From JADLHS01 sp964553795 (GTDB lineage Bacteria > Verrucomicrobiota > Verrucomicrobiia > Limisphaerales > JADLHS01), in contig CAZKMR010000027.1 of NCBI GenBank assembly GCA_964553795.1, positions 1 to 46,039 of the forward strand: a stretch of 46,039 nucleotides of DNA. Reading direction: 5' to 3'. Positions 26,701 through 34,645 of this stretch are shown one piece after another (within the stretch, counting starts at the first letter, position 1; each line of letters starts with the position of its first letter). The notes beneath the pieces were generated by a model. The model had not been told where the DNA came from, did not search any database, and saw nothing but the letters and a program-made list of their open reading frames with translations. Position numbers and translations under genes: made by a program.

Positions 26701-27670
26701 GGTCACGAGCGCCGGCATGAGCGAGAGCGGCCTCATGCACAACTTCATTGATCCGGCCATCGTCGCGGCGGGCGGCTTCTCCGTGCAACTCCGCGTGGAC
26801 GATATCAGCGGCACCATTGACGCGGATCGCTACGTTGGATTCGGCATGGGCTTGACGCAAAGCGAAGCGGCGGCTGGCGCGGACATCGGAAATAATACTC
26901 CGCCCTACTCCTTCCGCGGCGCGGCGTGGAATCAAGTGGGCCGTGCGGATTTCTTTGTCGAACTCGACGCGGAAGGCAATGTGAAGTCGTGGCTCAAAGG
27001 CGTTCCTGTCGCCACCAATGCAGTCGGCGTCGCGCAAGGCACATTGCTCGCCTGCTTTGAACTGAATGGTTTTTCCACCGCCGACACGGTCACGGTCACG
27101 GTGTTTTTCAACGGACAAGCGCTGGACCTCAACGGCAACAGCCCCGGAAAAAGTCTCGCGTTCACCTGGGAAAACAACAACGCGAACTACCTCGGCCTCA
27201 GCGCACGCGCGAGCGGATTTACCCGCGCGGACAATCTGGCCATTCGCACGTTGCCGCTCACGGATGCGTTGGTATCAGAATTCGCGCTGCGCGCTGGGCT
27301 CACCGCCACCAACACTGCGCCCACTGCCAATCCGGACGGCGACCGCGACAACAATCTCGTCGAGTGGTTGAAAGGCGGGAATCCCGACGCCGCGGATGAC
27401 GAGCGCCGCCTTTTTCGCGTCGCGCCGTCGAGTGCGGGCGATTTCCGTTTTGGTTACATTCGGCTGACGGACGCCATCAAAGCGGGCATCACTTACACGT
27501 TCCACTACTCGACGAACCTGACGGACTGGACGCCCTTCACCCCCGAAGAACTGCTCGTGCAACCGGATGCGCCGGGTTACGAAACGGTGGAGAATCGCGT
27601 GCCCGCCGCAATTGCCGCCGGGAAGGATGTCATCTTCATTCTCATGCGTGCGGAAGATGCCGGTTCGTAG
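23771..27670 (+). CDS. Giant secreted sulfatase flanked by D-x-FNRA modules
   Basis: A 1299-aa protein in order: signal peptide (1-20); D-x-FNRA module (21-265, FFTDSFNRANSSDVDAS); Ig-like linker (267-360) closely similar to that of the upstream gene; S1 sulfatase (about 368-900); second D-x-FNRA module (about 921-1165, LFVDTFNRANADDTDAS); and a C-terminal region with a calcium-loop-like DGDRDNN and a domain ending near the stop. The sulfatase part has D377-D378, formylglycine C415-S-P-T-R in AARCSPTRCSILTG, GKWHLGG, and NDNGANYEGG. It probably acts on a sulfated polysaccharide outside the cell, with the flanking modules holding substrate. No sorting signal was recognised at the end. Confidence 0.9.
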   Translation: MSYVKFTVAALWVATAALPGEVFFTDSFNRANSSDVDASTNGMSGVLVTNGTLNAANTWLEPVDAGTGLDSKSAVAANQLQVAVGAGTSHIIVNHNFASELPAGSMSVSLNVQQINPGNDATPEHRYLGVGIGFSLAEGNANTDRGLAREADLFVAVTQNGLIRINDGPEDARPVSNDVASNLTIPISGGSFTPGVLRVDLNFANPQAGTLVTYDVFFNGADVLTGTRSFVWSDTGELRVGIDGRASGSTVGDDFEISGTAIVPPPVVSLGVSPNTVVATNPAQAVTLTWTNQNLPAGATYAISASPTATFPGGNQTGSAVNGVASIPALVNGTLGDTTFTILISNNVPQLIASNSVVVTQIPEPGSQPNVIVILADDTGWSDYGSYGSFIRTPNIDSLAANGLRFREFYQAARCSPTRCSILTGLYPHQAAVDPGNPLPNLRTDNNVTIAELLSANGYRTYMSGKWHLGGPGAGRDPISRGFQHVFGQGPAGDGGNVSDAFGYWVSNNYHIISSEIPYRYYPNQFHYTDAIGDYSVDFLNHNFVTNGGDKPFFLYMSLNAPHWPVCAPAELANKYTDVGDPNPGDVDYVRYEDGWDVLRALTYSNQLALGIINSNFALSPRSDVPSGGGAIDSWNSLSLARRNDLARRMALYAAMIEQVDQNIGKVVTRLQQLGQLDNTIIFIVNDNGANYEGGEFGNSDSSTFTPWAAGDLPHMGQPQNANNSGYPRVNQGGAWANLSNTPFRLYKHFVHNGGIRTPMIVHWPRGMTNSIKGTWTEERGHLKDIMATIVAATGVTYPTNFENHPVLPLEGTSLMPTFAGQTLPARDIGQEHESNRAFFRGKWKFVTKNFALSDGSSPADELELYDMVADPSEVNNLALAEPQVLLEMIDGWNAWATRVGVPAGRLILPPLPQVDPAPLPGDLFVDTFNRANADDTDASANGMWGSLLPQLGASATYYEGFAPERTDIEASSLRLAVTSAGMSESGLMHNFIDPAIVAAGGFSVQLRVDDISGTIDADRYVGFGMGLTQSEAAAGADIGNNTPPYSFRGAAWNQVGRADFFVELDAEGNVKSWLKGVPVATNAVGVAQGTLLACFELNGFSTADTVTVTVFFNGQALDLNGNSPGKSLAFTWENNNANYLGLSARASGFTRADNLAIRTLPLTDALVSEFALRAGLTATNTAPTANPDGDRDNNLVEWLKGGNPDAADDERRLFRVAPSSAGDFRFGYIRLTDAIKAGITYTFHYSTNLTDWTPFTPEELLVQPDAPGYETVENRVPAAIAAGKDVIFILMRAEDAGS

Positions 27671-27710
27671 AAGTCGCGTCGCCTGGAGAAAAACGTAATT
27701 CCACAAAAAC

Positions 27711-27741
27711 GACAACCCAAGGCAAGTTGCCTTGGGTTGTC
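27711..27741 (-). terminator. Rho-independent terminator of the pseudopilin gene
   Basis: A perfect 15-bp inverted repeat around a single central base, gacaacccaaggcaa against ttgccttgggttgtc. Read on the minus strand it is followed by gtttttgtgg, so it serves the minus-strand gene ending at 27767. The plus-strand gene ending at 27670 may also stop here. Confidence 0.85.
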
Positions 27742-27766
27742 GGAGCTAAGCGAAGGCGATTAATTC

Positions 27767-28630
27767 TCAATACATCCACTGACCGGTTGACTGGGTCTTG
27801 AGATAGAGCGCGCCGTAACTGGGATCGTAATTGCGGCTCCAGCGGAGTTCGTAGAGTTGGCTTGCCTTCAGATTGCGCGCTGAGCCGTCGAAGAAAGCCA
27901 TGTTGACGCCTTTCCCGTGCCGTTTCATGGCAAAGTGCATCATTTCCGAATTCTTCGCGGTGTCCTGATCCGAGTTGGCCGGTGGGCGCATCGCGTTGGC
28001 ATTGCTGTTGTCCACGCCATAACCGGGCACGCCGCCGCGCCATTTGCAATCGCCCATGAGCGGCGTTTCGCTGGTAATTTTGGCCGCGGACAGGCTGCCC
28101 CAGAAACCACCCATGCTTGTGCCCCAACCGTAGCTGTTATCGGTTTGATTATAGGCCCAGTTGTTCATGCCATAACTGCCGGACAACAATGGTTGTGTCC
28201 CGACGGTCGCTGTCGTATCGACCAAGGGCGTCTCGAACACAAACTTGGTCGTCGTGTTGCCAAAGGCCGGGTCCGGCGTGCCGGGATAAGGCAAATTCTT
28301 GGTGGCCGAGGGACACACCAACAGATCAGGTTTCTTGGAATAAGTCGACACGAGCGCCTCCGCCCAGACCTGACGATCGCGCGGATTGTTCACCGACGAC
28401 ATCAGCTTGCCGCTGTTGTCATCGGCGTAGATGAACCAGCCCAAGCCCCATTGTTTCAGATTCGAGATGCAACTGATGCTTTGCGCCTTCGATTTGGCGC
28501 GCGCCAGGGCCGGCAGCAACATGGCCGCGAGAATGGCGATGATGGCAATCACCACCAGGAGTTCGATTAACGTGAACGCCGCCCCGGCGGACGCAGTAGT
28601 GCGGCGGAAATTGCAATGGGTCTTTTTCAT
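27767..28630 (-). CDS. Type II secretion/pilin-like protein (prepilin N-terminus, H-X9-DG motif)
   Basis: A 287-aa protein. The N-terminal prepilin signal is AGAAFTLIELLVVIAIIAIL: cleavage before F, E at +5, then a hydrophobic helix and the basic ALARAKSKAQS. The globular part has SCISNLKQWGLGWFIYADDN, and near the C-terminus HGKGVNMAFFDG, an exact H-x9-D-G motif. Planctomycetes and Verrucomicrobia encode dozens of these per genome. It is probably exported by a type II-like system and assembled or displayed at the envelope. The start at 28630 is chosen because the frame upstream has no sensible N-terminus. A terminator follows. Confidence 0.9.
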   Translation of the reverse strand: MKKTHCNFRRTTASAGAAFTLIELLVVIAIIAILAAMLLPALARAKSKAQSISCISNLKQWGLGWFIYADDNSGKLMSSVNNPRDRQVWAEALVSTYSKKPDLLVCPSATKNLPYPGTPDPAFGNTTTKFVFETPLVDTTATVGTQPLLSGSYGMNNWAYNQTDNSYGWGTSMGGFWGSLSAAKITSETPLMGDCKWRGGVPGYGVDNSNANAMRPPANSDQDTAKNSEMMHFAMKRHGKGVNMAFFDGSARNLKASQLYELRWSRNYDPSYGALYLKTQSTGQWMY

Positions 28631-28861
28631 GGTCTGTCTTCGTGCTGGTTGAAAACTCGGTGAACCCTCAAGCGCTTGCTCACCCGAGCGGTTCTCAAGC
28701 GACCGACTACGCGAATCGCGGGGAACTTCGAGGCTAACGTAATAAATCGGGCGTATCCTCGCTATAGTCCAAAGCGATGAATTGGCTGGCGCGGCGGAAA
28801 GCGCAGGTTGCGCAAGAGCAATAATTCGCGGGATCACCCGACCGATCCCATTGCCCTGGGG

Positions 28862-30925
28862 TCACTCGCCGGAGAGACGATAAACCGTTTCGAAAATTGC
28901 AATCGGCCCGGTCACTGAGGCGGAGCGCGGTGGATAATTCAGCACTGACTGGTCGTGGAAGTTGACCGTCACAGTGACAGCACCGGTTGCAGCTTGAAAG
29001 GTGGTGCGCTGCAAGAGCCGGTCCGGCGTGAGGCACTCAAAGCGCGTGAGCGGCGCTCCCGCCAGTTCGCGGTGCAACGGCGACCAGAATTTGAAATGAC
29101 GCACGATGGCCGCCCGACGCTTCGGCCAGGTCTCCCGATTCACGTGATACAACGGCGGCACGAGATAAAGCAGCTCGAGCAATTCACGGTCACCTTGCAC
29201 ATCGTTCAACTTCAACGAATCGAAGTTCCAATGGTGGCTGACAACCACTTCGTCGCCGAGCGCCGCTTGATACAGCGGAATGCGGACCTGCGGATCGAAA
29301 TAGGGCGTCACCAGCGACCGCGGCGTGCGAGCGGTTTGGAAAAACACCGCTGGTGAGTCCGGCGGCCAATGCTTCCCGAGAAAGCTGGGACTGTTCGCCG
29401 TTTTGAATTCTCGGGCCAGATGTCCGATGTAGGGTGTCTGAATCCCATGGCCGAAATGAATGACGTCCGCAAACAAGGCCGCGCCGCCCTCGCTGCCGAC
29501 CACCAGCCGCTGCTCGGTTTCCAGCCACCGCAACCGCTCGCGACGTTTCTGGATGTCCGCCACGCGCGTGGCAGGATGCAACGGATTGAAATCATCAAAG
29601 CATTCAGCGGTGGCATCGCAATCCACGAACCAGGCGGAGAAAGGCGTTTGAGTTAAATGACTTTGCACCCGCTGACGAACGTAAGGCCAGGCGGCGGCGG
29701 GGGCAAAATGATAGCCCCGCCCCTTGAAACCACGGTGTCCGCTGCCATCCGCATTGTGCACGCGGCCCTGCTCGTACGCGATGCGATCAAACTGCGCGGT
29801 CTCCCATGTCGTGTCTGCCGGCGCGGCGGGATCATGCACCGAGTGATAGGAATCGTACGGGCCCAAGAGATAACCGAGTTGCGCCGCTCGCGTGGCTACG
29901 TCGGGACGCGGCGCCTCGCGGTAAAGATCACTGAGCAACAAGAGCGCGCGATCAATGCCCGCTGATTGCAAGGCTTCCAACATTGGCAGCGAAAAACCGT
30001 CGCCCCACGTCGACGGGTTGGCGACGAATTCCTTCATCGCGCCAGCGAGCGCCCGCGAATTGGTTTGAACGACCCGCGCCAACGGCAGTTCGGCGGGAAG
30101 CGCCAGCAACGTTCGCTGCGTCAGCGCGTCGTTGATGGCTGTGGCAACTTCCAAGGTCAGCCAGGCTTCCGGCCAGTCCGCCGCGGCGAGCTGTCGCAAC
30201 TGCTCGCGCTGGGGCGCGGAAAAACTAGCCACGACTCGCGCGGCAAAACTGTCGTCCTTCGCGTCCCGGAAACTTCGCGCCACGGCAATCCAATTGGTGC
30301 GGGGCACATCGTGATGGCTGAATAAGGCCGGTCCCCAGAGATAAAAATGCGACGCGCCAAACAAATTGGTGACGGCGGGCAACGCTTTCGCTTTTGCGGG
30401 CAGCGGGCGCGGTTTGGGAATGGCACCCGTATCCGCAGTCGCCGCCCGCCAGTTGCGAAAGACTCGCGCCGCCGCAAGCGAGTCGGCATCGCTCCATTGA
30501 GCGACGATTTGGCACGGCGTGACATTGGCGCGACCTTCCGGGAATTGAAACCGCACTCCGAGTCGTTCGGCAACGACCAGTTCGGCGTAATGCGGCCACG
30601 GCACGATGACCACGAGTGTCCGCTCGCCATAGCGAGCCCCAAGCACCGGCAAATCCGTGAGCCCCCACGGCGATCCGACTTTCAGCCAATGCTGTTGATT
30701 GACCTCCTTCGCCGCCACCTCGACCCCGGCTGACAGCGGCAACACAAATGCCTCCGCGCCATCCGGCAACCACCACGTGAAGCTCCGCGTGGCGTCGGCC
30801 TCCGCATTTAGCACCGCAGGCGCGGCACTCAACTCCGCCATAGGAATTTCGCGTTCCGCAGCAGTGAGGATTTGCGGCATCAGCAGCGCCGCAAAGAAAA
30901 TCGAGATGCCAACCAGTGGTCGCAC
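28862..30925 (-). CDS. Secreted protein, probable glycoside hydrolase (TIM-barrel-like)
   Basis: A 687-aa protein from a GTG at 30925 with a signal peptide (LVGISIFFAALLMPQILTAAE). The middle part reads like a glycosidase barrel: GYLLGPYDSYHSVHDP, then FKGRGYHFAPAAAW, FSAWFVDCDATAECFDDFNP (acidic residues that could be the nucleophile), WLETEQRLVVGSEGG (a possible acid/base E in GSEGG), then HHWNFDSLKLND. It resembles the GH101-like/DUF5696 kind, but I could not place it in a family. It is divergent from the MFS transporter and the GH43 gene, suggesting a common carbohydrate role. The start is uncertain; a longer frame exists. Confidence 0.6.
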   Translation of the reverse strand: MRPLVGISIFFAALLMPQILTAAEREIPMAELSAAPAVLNAEADATRSFTWWLPDGAEAFVLPLSAGVEVAAKEVNQQHWLKVGSPWGLTDLPVLGARYGERTLVVIVPWPHYAELVVAERLGVRFQFPEGRANVTPCQIVAQWSDADSLAAARVFRNWRAATADTGAIPKPRPLPAKAKALPAVTNLFGASHFYLWGPALFSHHDVPRTNWIAVARSFRDAKDDSFAARVVASFSAPQREQLRQLAAADWPEAWLTLEVATAINDALTQRTLLALPAELPLARVVQTNSRALAGAMKEFVANPSTWGDGFSLPMLEALQSAGIDRALLLLSDLYREAPRPDVATRAAQLGYLLGPYDSYHSVHDPAAPADTTWETAQFDRIAYEQGRVHNADGSGHRGFKGRGYHFAPAAAWPYVRQRVQSHLTQTPFSAWFVDCDATAECFDDFNPLHPATRVADIQKRRERLRWLETEQRLVVGSEGGAALFADVIHFGHGIQTPYIGHLAREFKTANSPSFLGKHWPPDSPAVFFQTARTPRSLVTPYFDPQVRIPLYQAALGDEVVVSHHWNFDSLKLNDVQGDRELLELLYLVPPLYHVNRETWPKRRAAIVRHFKFWSPLHRELAGAPLTRFECLTPDRLLQRTTFQAATGAVTVTVNFHDQSVLNYPPRSASVTGPIAIFETVYRLSGE

Positions 30926-31127
30926 TTTGACTGTGAACTGCACCTCCGATGCTAGTGCCAAAACTTCATTTGACTCAAGCGATTCGCTGACAGAAGAGGA
31001 GCACGGGAAGACCACAACCGACGAGAACTGCGCGAAGAAAAGTTTTGCGCTCGGCGCCAACGATGGGTTCCCCGTTCGCACAGATTTGGAACTAGGCAAA
31101 TGCGCCGCAACCCGTCATGAATGTGGC
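30926..31127. promoter_or_regulatory. Divergent intergenic region between the putative glycosidase and the MFS transporter
   Basis: A 202-bp space between two outward-reading starts, expected to hold both promoters. No clear operator palindrome or consensus -35/-10 boxes seen. Confidence 0.4.
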
Positions 31128-32345
31128 GTGTCGCTTGTGCCTTCGCCCCACCGCTCGCGCCTGCTGTTTGCCCTGCTCTACCTTGGCGAAGGCGCACCGA
31201 TTGGCTTCATCTGGTGGGCCTTGCCGACGTGGCTGCGCGGGCAGGGCCTGCCGGTCGAACAAATTACCGGGCTCACTGGTTTGCTCGTGCTGCCGTGGGT
31301 GGGAAAATTTCTCTGGGCGCCTCTCATTGATCGCATTAGCGACACGCGCCGCGGTTTGCGCGGGTGCATTGTCGGCGCACAATTATTGATGGGTGCAACG
31401 TTGGTGCCGTTGTTGTGGCTGGACGTCGCGCAACATTTCCCGCTCGTGCGCTGGTTACTCATTCTCCATGCGTTTGCCGCGGCCACGCAGGATGTCGCGG
31501 TGGATGCATTGGCGCTCCGCATTGTACCGGTCGGCGACCGCGGTCGCCTCAACGGCGGCATGCAAGCGGGCATGTTGGTCGGCCGTAGCGCGTTTGGCGG
31601 CGGCGCGCTCATTCTGGCCGCGCACCTCGGCTGGCCCGTGCTCATTGCCGGATTGGTCGCTTGCATCTGGTTATCCACCACGGCAGTGTTGTTGGTGCGC
31701 ACTCCGGATGTGAGAACATCAGAACCGGCGCGCCAGTTGCCGCGGGAAAAATTGCGGGTCATTCTGCGCCGACGTTCCGTCTGGTTGGGCCTGTTGTTTG
31801 CGGTAACGGCGGGCGCGGCGTTTGAAGCCGCCGGAGTGCTATGTGGCCCGATGCTGGTGGATCACGGTTTCTCCCAAAGCACCGTGGGCTGGCTTTTCGG
31901 CGTGCCCGTGGTTGGCGCCACCATCGTCGGCGGTTTGGTGGGCGGAGTCTGGGCCGACCGCTTCGGGCGCACGCGCGTCGTGGCATACGGAGTGATTGGA
32001 TTCACGACCATGGTGCTCGCCCTCGCCGGGTTGAGTTTGAGTGCCATCACCACGCCGGCCCTGTTTTTTGCAATCCTGACGGGGCTGTACTTTTGTATTG
32101 GCCTGTTCACGGCGACGTCGTACGCGCTGTTCATGGGGCTGAGTCAACCGCCGCTGGCAGCCACGCAATTCAGCGCGTTCATGGCGGCCACGAACGGTTG
32201 CGAAGCCTGGGCCAGTTGGATTGGCGGCTGGATTGCCGGCCGCTGGAATTACGGGATGGCTTTCGGCGCGCTCAGTGTGGTCTCGCTGCTCGCGCTGGTC
32301 TTGCTCAAACCACTTACCGCGGCAGCTTCGAAATCGAAGACTTAG
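31128..32345 (+). CDS. MFS transporter (AmpG-like)
   Basis: A 405-aa protein with about 12 TM helices, starting at the GTG at 31128 (a GTG at 31137 is also possible; upstream residues are soluble and antisense to the divergent gene). The first helices read ALLYLGEGAPIGFIWWALPTWLRGQG, the AmpG/sugar-permease type beginning. The loop FLWAPLIDRISDTRRGLRG fits the conserved cytoplasmic D-R-x-x-R-R loop, and the second half repeats it (GVWADRFGRTRVVAYG). Probably imports an oligosaccharide or muropeptide released by the neighbouring enzymes; this is inference from context. Confidence 0.85.
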   Translation: MSLVPSPHRSRLLFALLYLGEGAPIGFIWWALPTWLRGQGLPVEQITGLTGLLVLPWVGKFLWAPLIDRISDTRRGLRGCIVGAQLLMGATLVPLLWLDVAQHFPLVRWLLILHAFAAATQDVAVDALALRIVPVGDRGRLNGGMQAGMLVGRSAFGGGALILAAHLGWPVLIAGLVACIWLSTTAVLLVRTPDVRTSEPARQLPREKLRVILRRRSVWLGLLFAVTAGAAFEAAGVLCGPMLVDHGFSQSTVGWLFGVPVVGATIVGGLVGGVWADRFGRTRVVAYGVIGFTTMVLALAGLSLSAITTPALFFAILTGLYFCIGLFTATSYALFMGLSQPPLAATQFSAFMAATNGCEAWASWIGGWIAGRWNYGMAFGALSVVSLLALVLLKPLTAAASKSKT

Positions 32346-32424
32346 CGCCGAGCGCGACAATGCCGGTCGCAATAAATCCGGTAATGCGGGTGACAAGCGC
32401 GGCGCGACTCGCTACTTTTTGCGC

Positions 32425-33435
32425 ATGAACTTCCGCATTTTCATTCAACGTAGCTTGCTTGTCGTCGGCACTGCGATGGCTGTCGGTTTGAGCACTGGGT
32501 GTCGTTCCGCATCCTCGACCGAAATTCAAGCCTACTCCGGCAACCCCGTCTTTCCCGGTTGGTATGCCGATCCGGAAGGCGCGGTGTTCGGCAAGAAATT
32601 CTGGATTTATCCGACCTACTCCGCGCCGTACAATCAGCAAGTATTCCTCGACGCCTTCTCTTCGCCGGATCTGGTGAATTGGACCAAGCACAGCCGCATC
32701 ATTGACACCAATGAAGTGAAATGGGCATGGCGCGCCATGTGGGCGCCGGCCATCGTGAAGAACCACGGCAAGTATTTCCTGTTCTTCGCCGCGAATGATA
32801 TTCAAAACAACAGCGACGTCGGCGGCATCGGCGTCGGCGTGGCGGATAAGCCGGAAGGCCCGTTCAAGGATTACCTCGGCAAACCGCTGATTGACAGGTT
32901 CCACAACGGCGCACAACCGATCGATCAATTCGTCTTTCAAGATAAAGACGGTCAGTTCTACATGTATTACGGCGGCTGGCGCCATTGCAACGTCGCGAAG
33001 CTGAAGAAAGATTTCACCGGCTTCGAACCGTTTCCTGACGGCACGATCTTCAAAGAGGTGACACCCCAAGGTTATGTGGAAGGGCCATTCATGTTCATCC
33101 GCAAGGGCAAATATTATTTCATGTGGTCCGAAGGCGGCTGGACCGGACCGAATTATTCGGTCGCGTACGCCATCGCTGATTCGCCACTCGGGCCATTCCA
33201 ACGCATCGGCAAAATTCTCCAACAAGATCCGACCGTCGCCACCGGCGCCGGGCATCATTCCGTCATCCAACTGCCCGGCAAAGATGTTTACTACATCGTT
33301 TATCACCGCCGCCCACTGGGCGAACGCGACGGCAATCATCGCGTCACGTGCATCGACAAAATGGAGTTCGATGAACAGGGCATGATCAAACCGGTAAAAA
33401 TCACCTTTGAAGGTGTCGCGCGCCAGAAACTCTGA
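32425..33435 (+). CDS. Glycoside hydrolase family 43 lipoprotein
   Basis: A 336-aa protein. A leader ends in a lipobox LSTGC (C26). The five-bladed propeller starts GNPVFPGWYADPEG, with D49 the expected catalytic base. D167 (QPIDQF) is the expected pKa-modulating acid and E219 (GYVEGPFMF) the proton donor; all three are spaced as in GH43. GH43 enzymes act on arabinan, xylan or galactan side chains. It is 79 bp downstream of the transporter gene and ahead of a terminator, so the pair probably forms one transcript. The window has no SusC/SusD-like genes. Confidence 0.88.
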   Translation: MNFRIFIQRSLLVVGTAMAVGLSTGCRSASSTEIQAYSGNPVFPGWYADPEGAVFGKKFWIYPTYSAPYNQQVFLDAFSSPDLVNWTKHSRIIDTNEVKWAWRAMWAPAIVKNHGKYFLFFAANDIQNNSDVGGIGVGVADKPEGPFKDYLGKPLIDRFHNGAQPIDQFVFQDKDGQFYMYYGGWRHCNVAKLKKDFTGFEPFPDGTIFKEVTPQGYVEGPFMFIRKGKYYFMWSEGGWTGPNYSVAYAIADSPLGPFQRIGKILQQDPTVATGAGHHSVIQLPGKDVYYIVYHRRPLGERDGNHRVTCIDKMEFDEQGMIKPVKITFEGVARQKL

Positions 33436-33463
33436 TTGGAACTGGCCCAAACTTAGTTTCGCT

Positions 33464-33506
33464 CGACGGGCGCGGGAACAATTGATTTTCGCGCTCGTCG
33501 CTTTTT
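33464..33506 (+). terminator. Rho-independent-type terminator after the GH43 gene
   Basis: An 11-bp stem (cgacgggcgcg at 33464-33474 with cgcgctcgtcg at 33490-33500, one G-U pair) and a 15-nt loop, followed by cttttt. It ends the transporter/GH43 transcript and lies ahead of the next small operon. Confidence 0.75.
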
Positions 33507-33520
33507 GGCATGCTGCCGGG

Positions 33521-33586
33521 ATGATCGCGCTCTTCAAACTCCTGCTGGCCGTGGTCGCCGGCTGCCTCATGTTGGCATTGCTATGA
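33521..33586 (+). CDS. 21-residue hydrophobic peptide, start-stop coupled to the next gene
   Basis: ATG at 33521 opens a 21-codon frame (MIALFKLLLAVVAGCLMLAL-L) ending in TGA at 33584-33586. That TGA overlaps the ATG of the following gene (ctATGAaa), so ribosomes ending here could restart there. The peptide is one hydrophobic helix with a single lysine. It could be a real small membrane protein or a leader that sets translation of the downstream gene; too short to be sure. Confidence 0.45.
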   Translation: MIALFKLLLAVVAGCLMLALL

Positions 33587-33972
33587 AACGATTCGGTTAT
33601 TGGCGCGACCCTTTGTTTCTATGCTGCGGCGTCCTCTACGCCATGAATCGGTGGCTGCTTTTGCCCCATGTCACATCGCCTTTTCTGCGCGGGCAATTCA
33701 ATGATTGCCTGATGCTCCCCTGCGCGCTGCCGGTGGTGTTGTGGCTGCAACGCCGCTTGGGATTGCGACCGCACGACGCCAATCCCTCCGGTGCGGAGAT
33801 CGGCTTTCATCTGGTGGTCTGGTCGATTTGGTGTGAGCTGATTGGTCCGCATCTATTCCGCACCACTGGCGATTTTCGCGATGTGCTGGCCTATACCGCG
33901 GGTGCGACACTCGCCTGGCTGTGGTGGCGGCAGCCACGCCAAACAGCCACTCGCACCGCCAATGAGCTTTGA
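33583..33972 (+). CDS. Small membrane protein, function unknown
   Basis: A 129-aa protein with about four hydrophobic segments (8-28, 40-56, 72-90, 98-115). Its motifs are FRDVLAYTAGATLAWLWW at the end and HLVVWSIWCELIGPHLF in the middle, both resembling small VanZ-like or unnamed membrane families. Its stop overlaps the start of the methyltransferase gene by 11 bp, so they are coupled. Confidence 0.7.
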   Translation: MKRFGYWRDPLFLCCGVLYAMNRWLLLPHVTSPFLRGQFNDCLMLPCALPVVLWLQRRLGLRPHDANPSGAEIGFHLVVWSIWCELIGPHLFRTTGDFRDVLAYTAGATLAWLWWRQPRQTATRTANEL

Positions 33973-34597
33973 TCGCTTGGCCCCACACTATCGCTGGCTG
34001 GAGGCGCTGCTGGCCGGAAACCTGTTGCAACGCGGTCGCACTCATTGGCTGCCGGAGGTCCGGAATTCGCGGCGTGTCTTACTCGCCGGCGAAGGCCACG
34101 GTCGCCTGTTGGTCGCTTGCGCCACCGCACTCCCGTCCGGTGACTTCACGGTGCTGGATCAAAGCGAGGGCATGTTGCGCCAGGCCCGGCAACTTTGGCA
34201 CCAATCGGGCGGAAACCAAACCGTGCACTTTGGGAACGTGGACCTGCGGCAATGGCGTTCGGCGCAAGCGGACTTTGATTTGGTGGTCACCAACTTTTTT
34301 CTCGATTGCTTTGATGCGGAAGAATTGTCCCGCGTCATCGCCAACCTCGCCGCCGCAACGGCACCACAGGCCCGCTGGATTGTGACGGATTTTGTTGTGC
34401 CGGAAACCGGTTGGCGCCGTCGGCGCGCACAAATCATTCTCGCCCTGGCCTACGCGTTCTTCCGTCGGGCAACCGGACTTTCGGCGCGCCGACTGACCTC
34501 GCCGGACGCGATATTGCGCGCGGCGGGTTTTCAATTGCAGCGTCGCGCGCGCTTCAATCACAACTTCATCCAGACCGATTTGTGGGTCCGCGCGTGA
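33962..34597 (+). CDS. Class I SAM-dependent methyltransferase
   Basis: A 211-aa protein starting MSFDRLAPHYRWLE, a usual opening for small-molecule methyltransferases. Motif I is VLLAGEGHGRLL (glycine-rich SAM loop), then VLDQSEGML (acidic end of strand 2), FGNVDLRQW and DLVVTNFFLDCF (motif IV). Substrate unknown. It overlaps the upstream membrane protein and is 48 bp before the ClC gene, so it is a member of this operon. Confidence 0.85.
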   Translation: MSFDRLAPHYRWLEALLAGNLLQRGRTHWLPEVRNSRRVLLAGEGHGRLLVACATALPSGDFTVLDQSEGMLRQARQLWHQSGGNQTVHFGNVDLRQWRSAQADFDLVVTNFFLDCFDAEELSRVIANLAAATAPQARWIVTDFVVPETGWRRRRAQIILALAYAFFRRATGLSARRLTSPDAILRAAGFQLQRRARFNHNFIQTDLWVRA

Positions 34598-34645
34598 TTG
34601 GAACTTTTCGTCGCCGGAAATTTCCGGCACGATGGGCGGGTGAAG

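Noticed and set aside
32314..33570. 418-codon open frame on the minus strand
   Set aside because: Antisense to the GH43 gene and its flanks, no recognisable fold.
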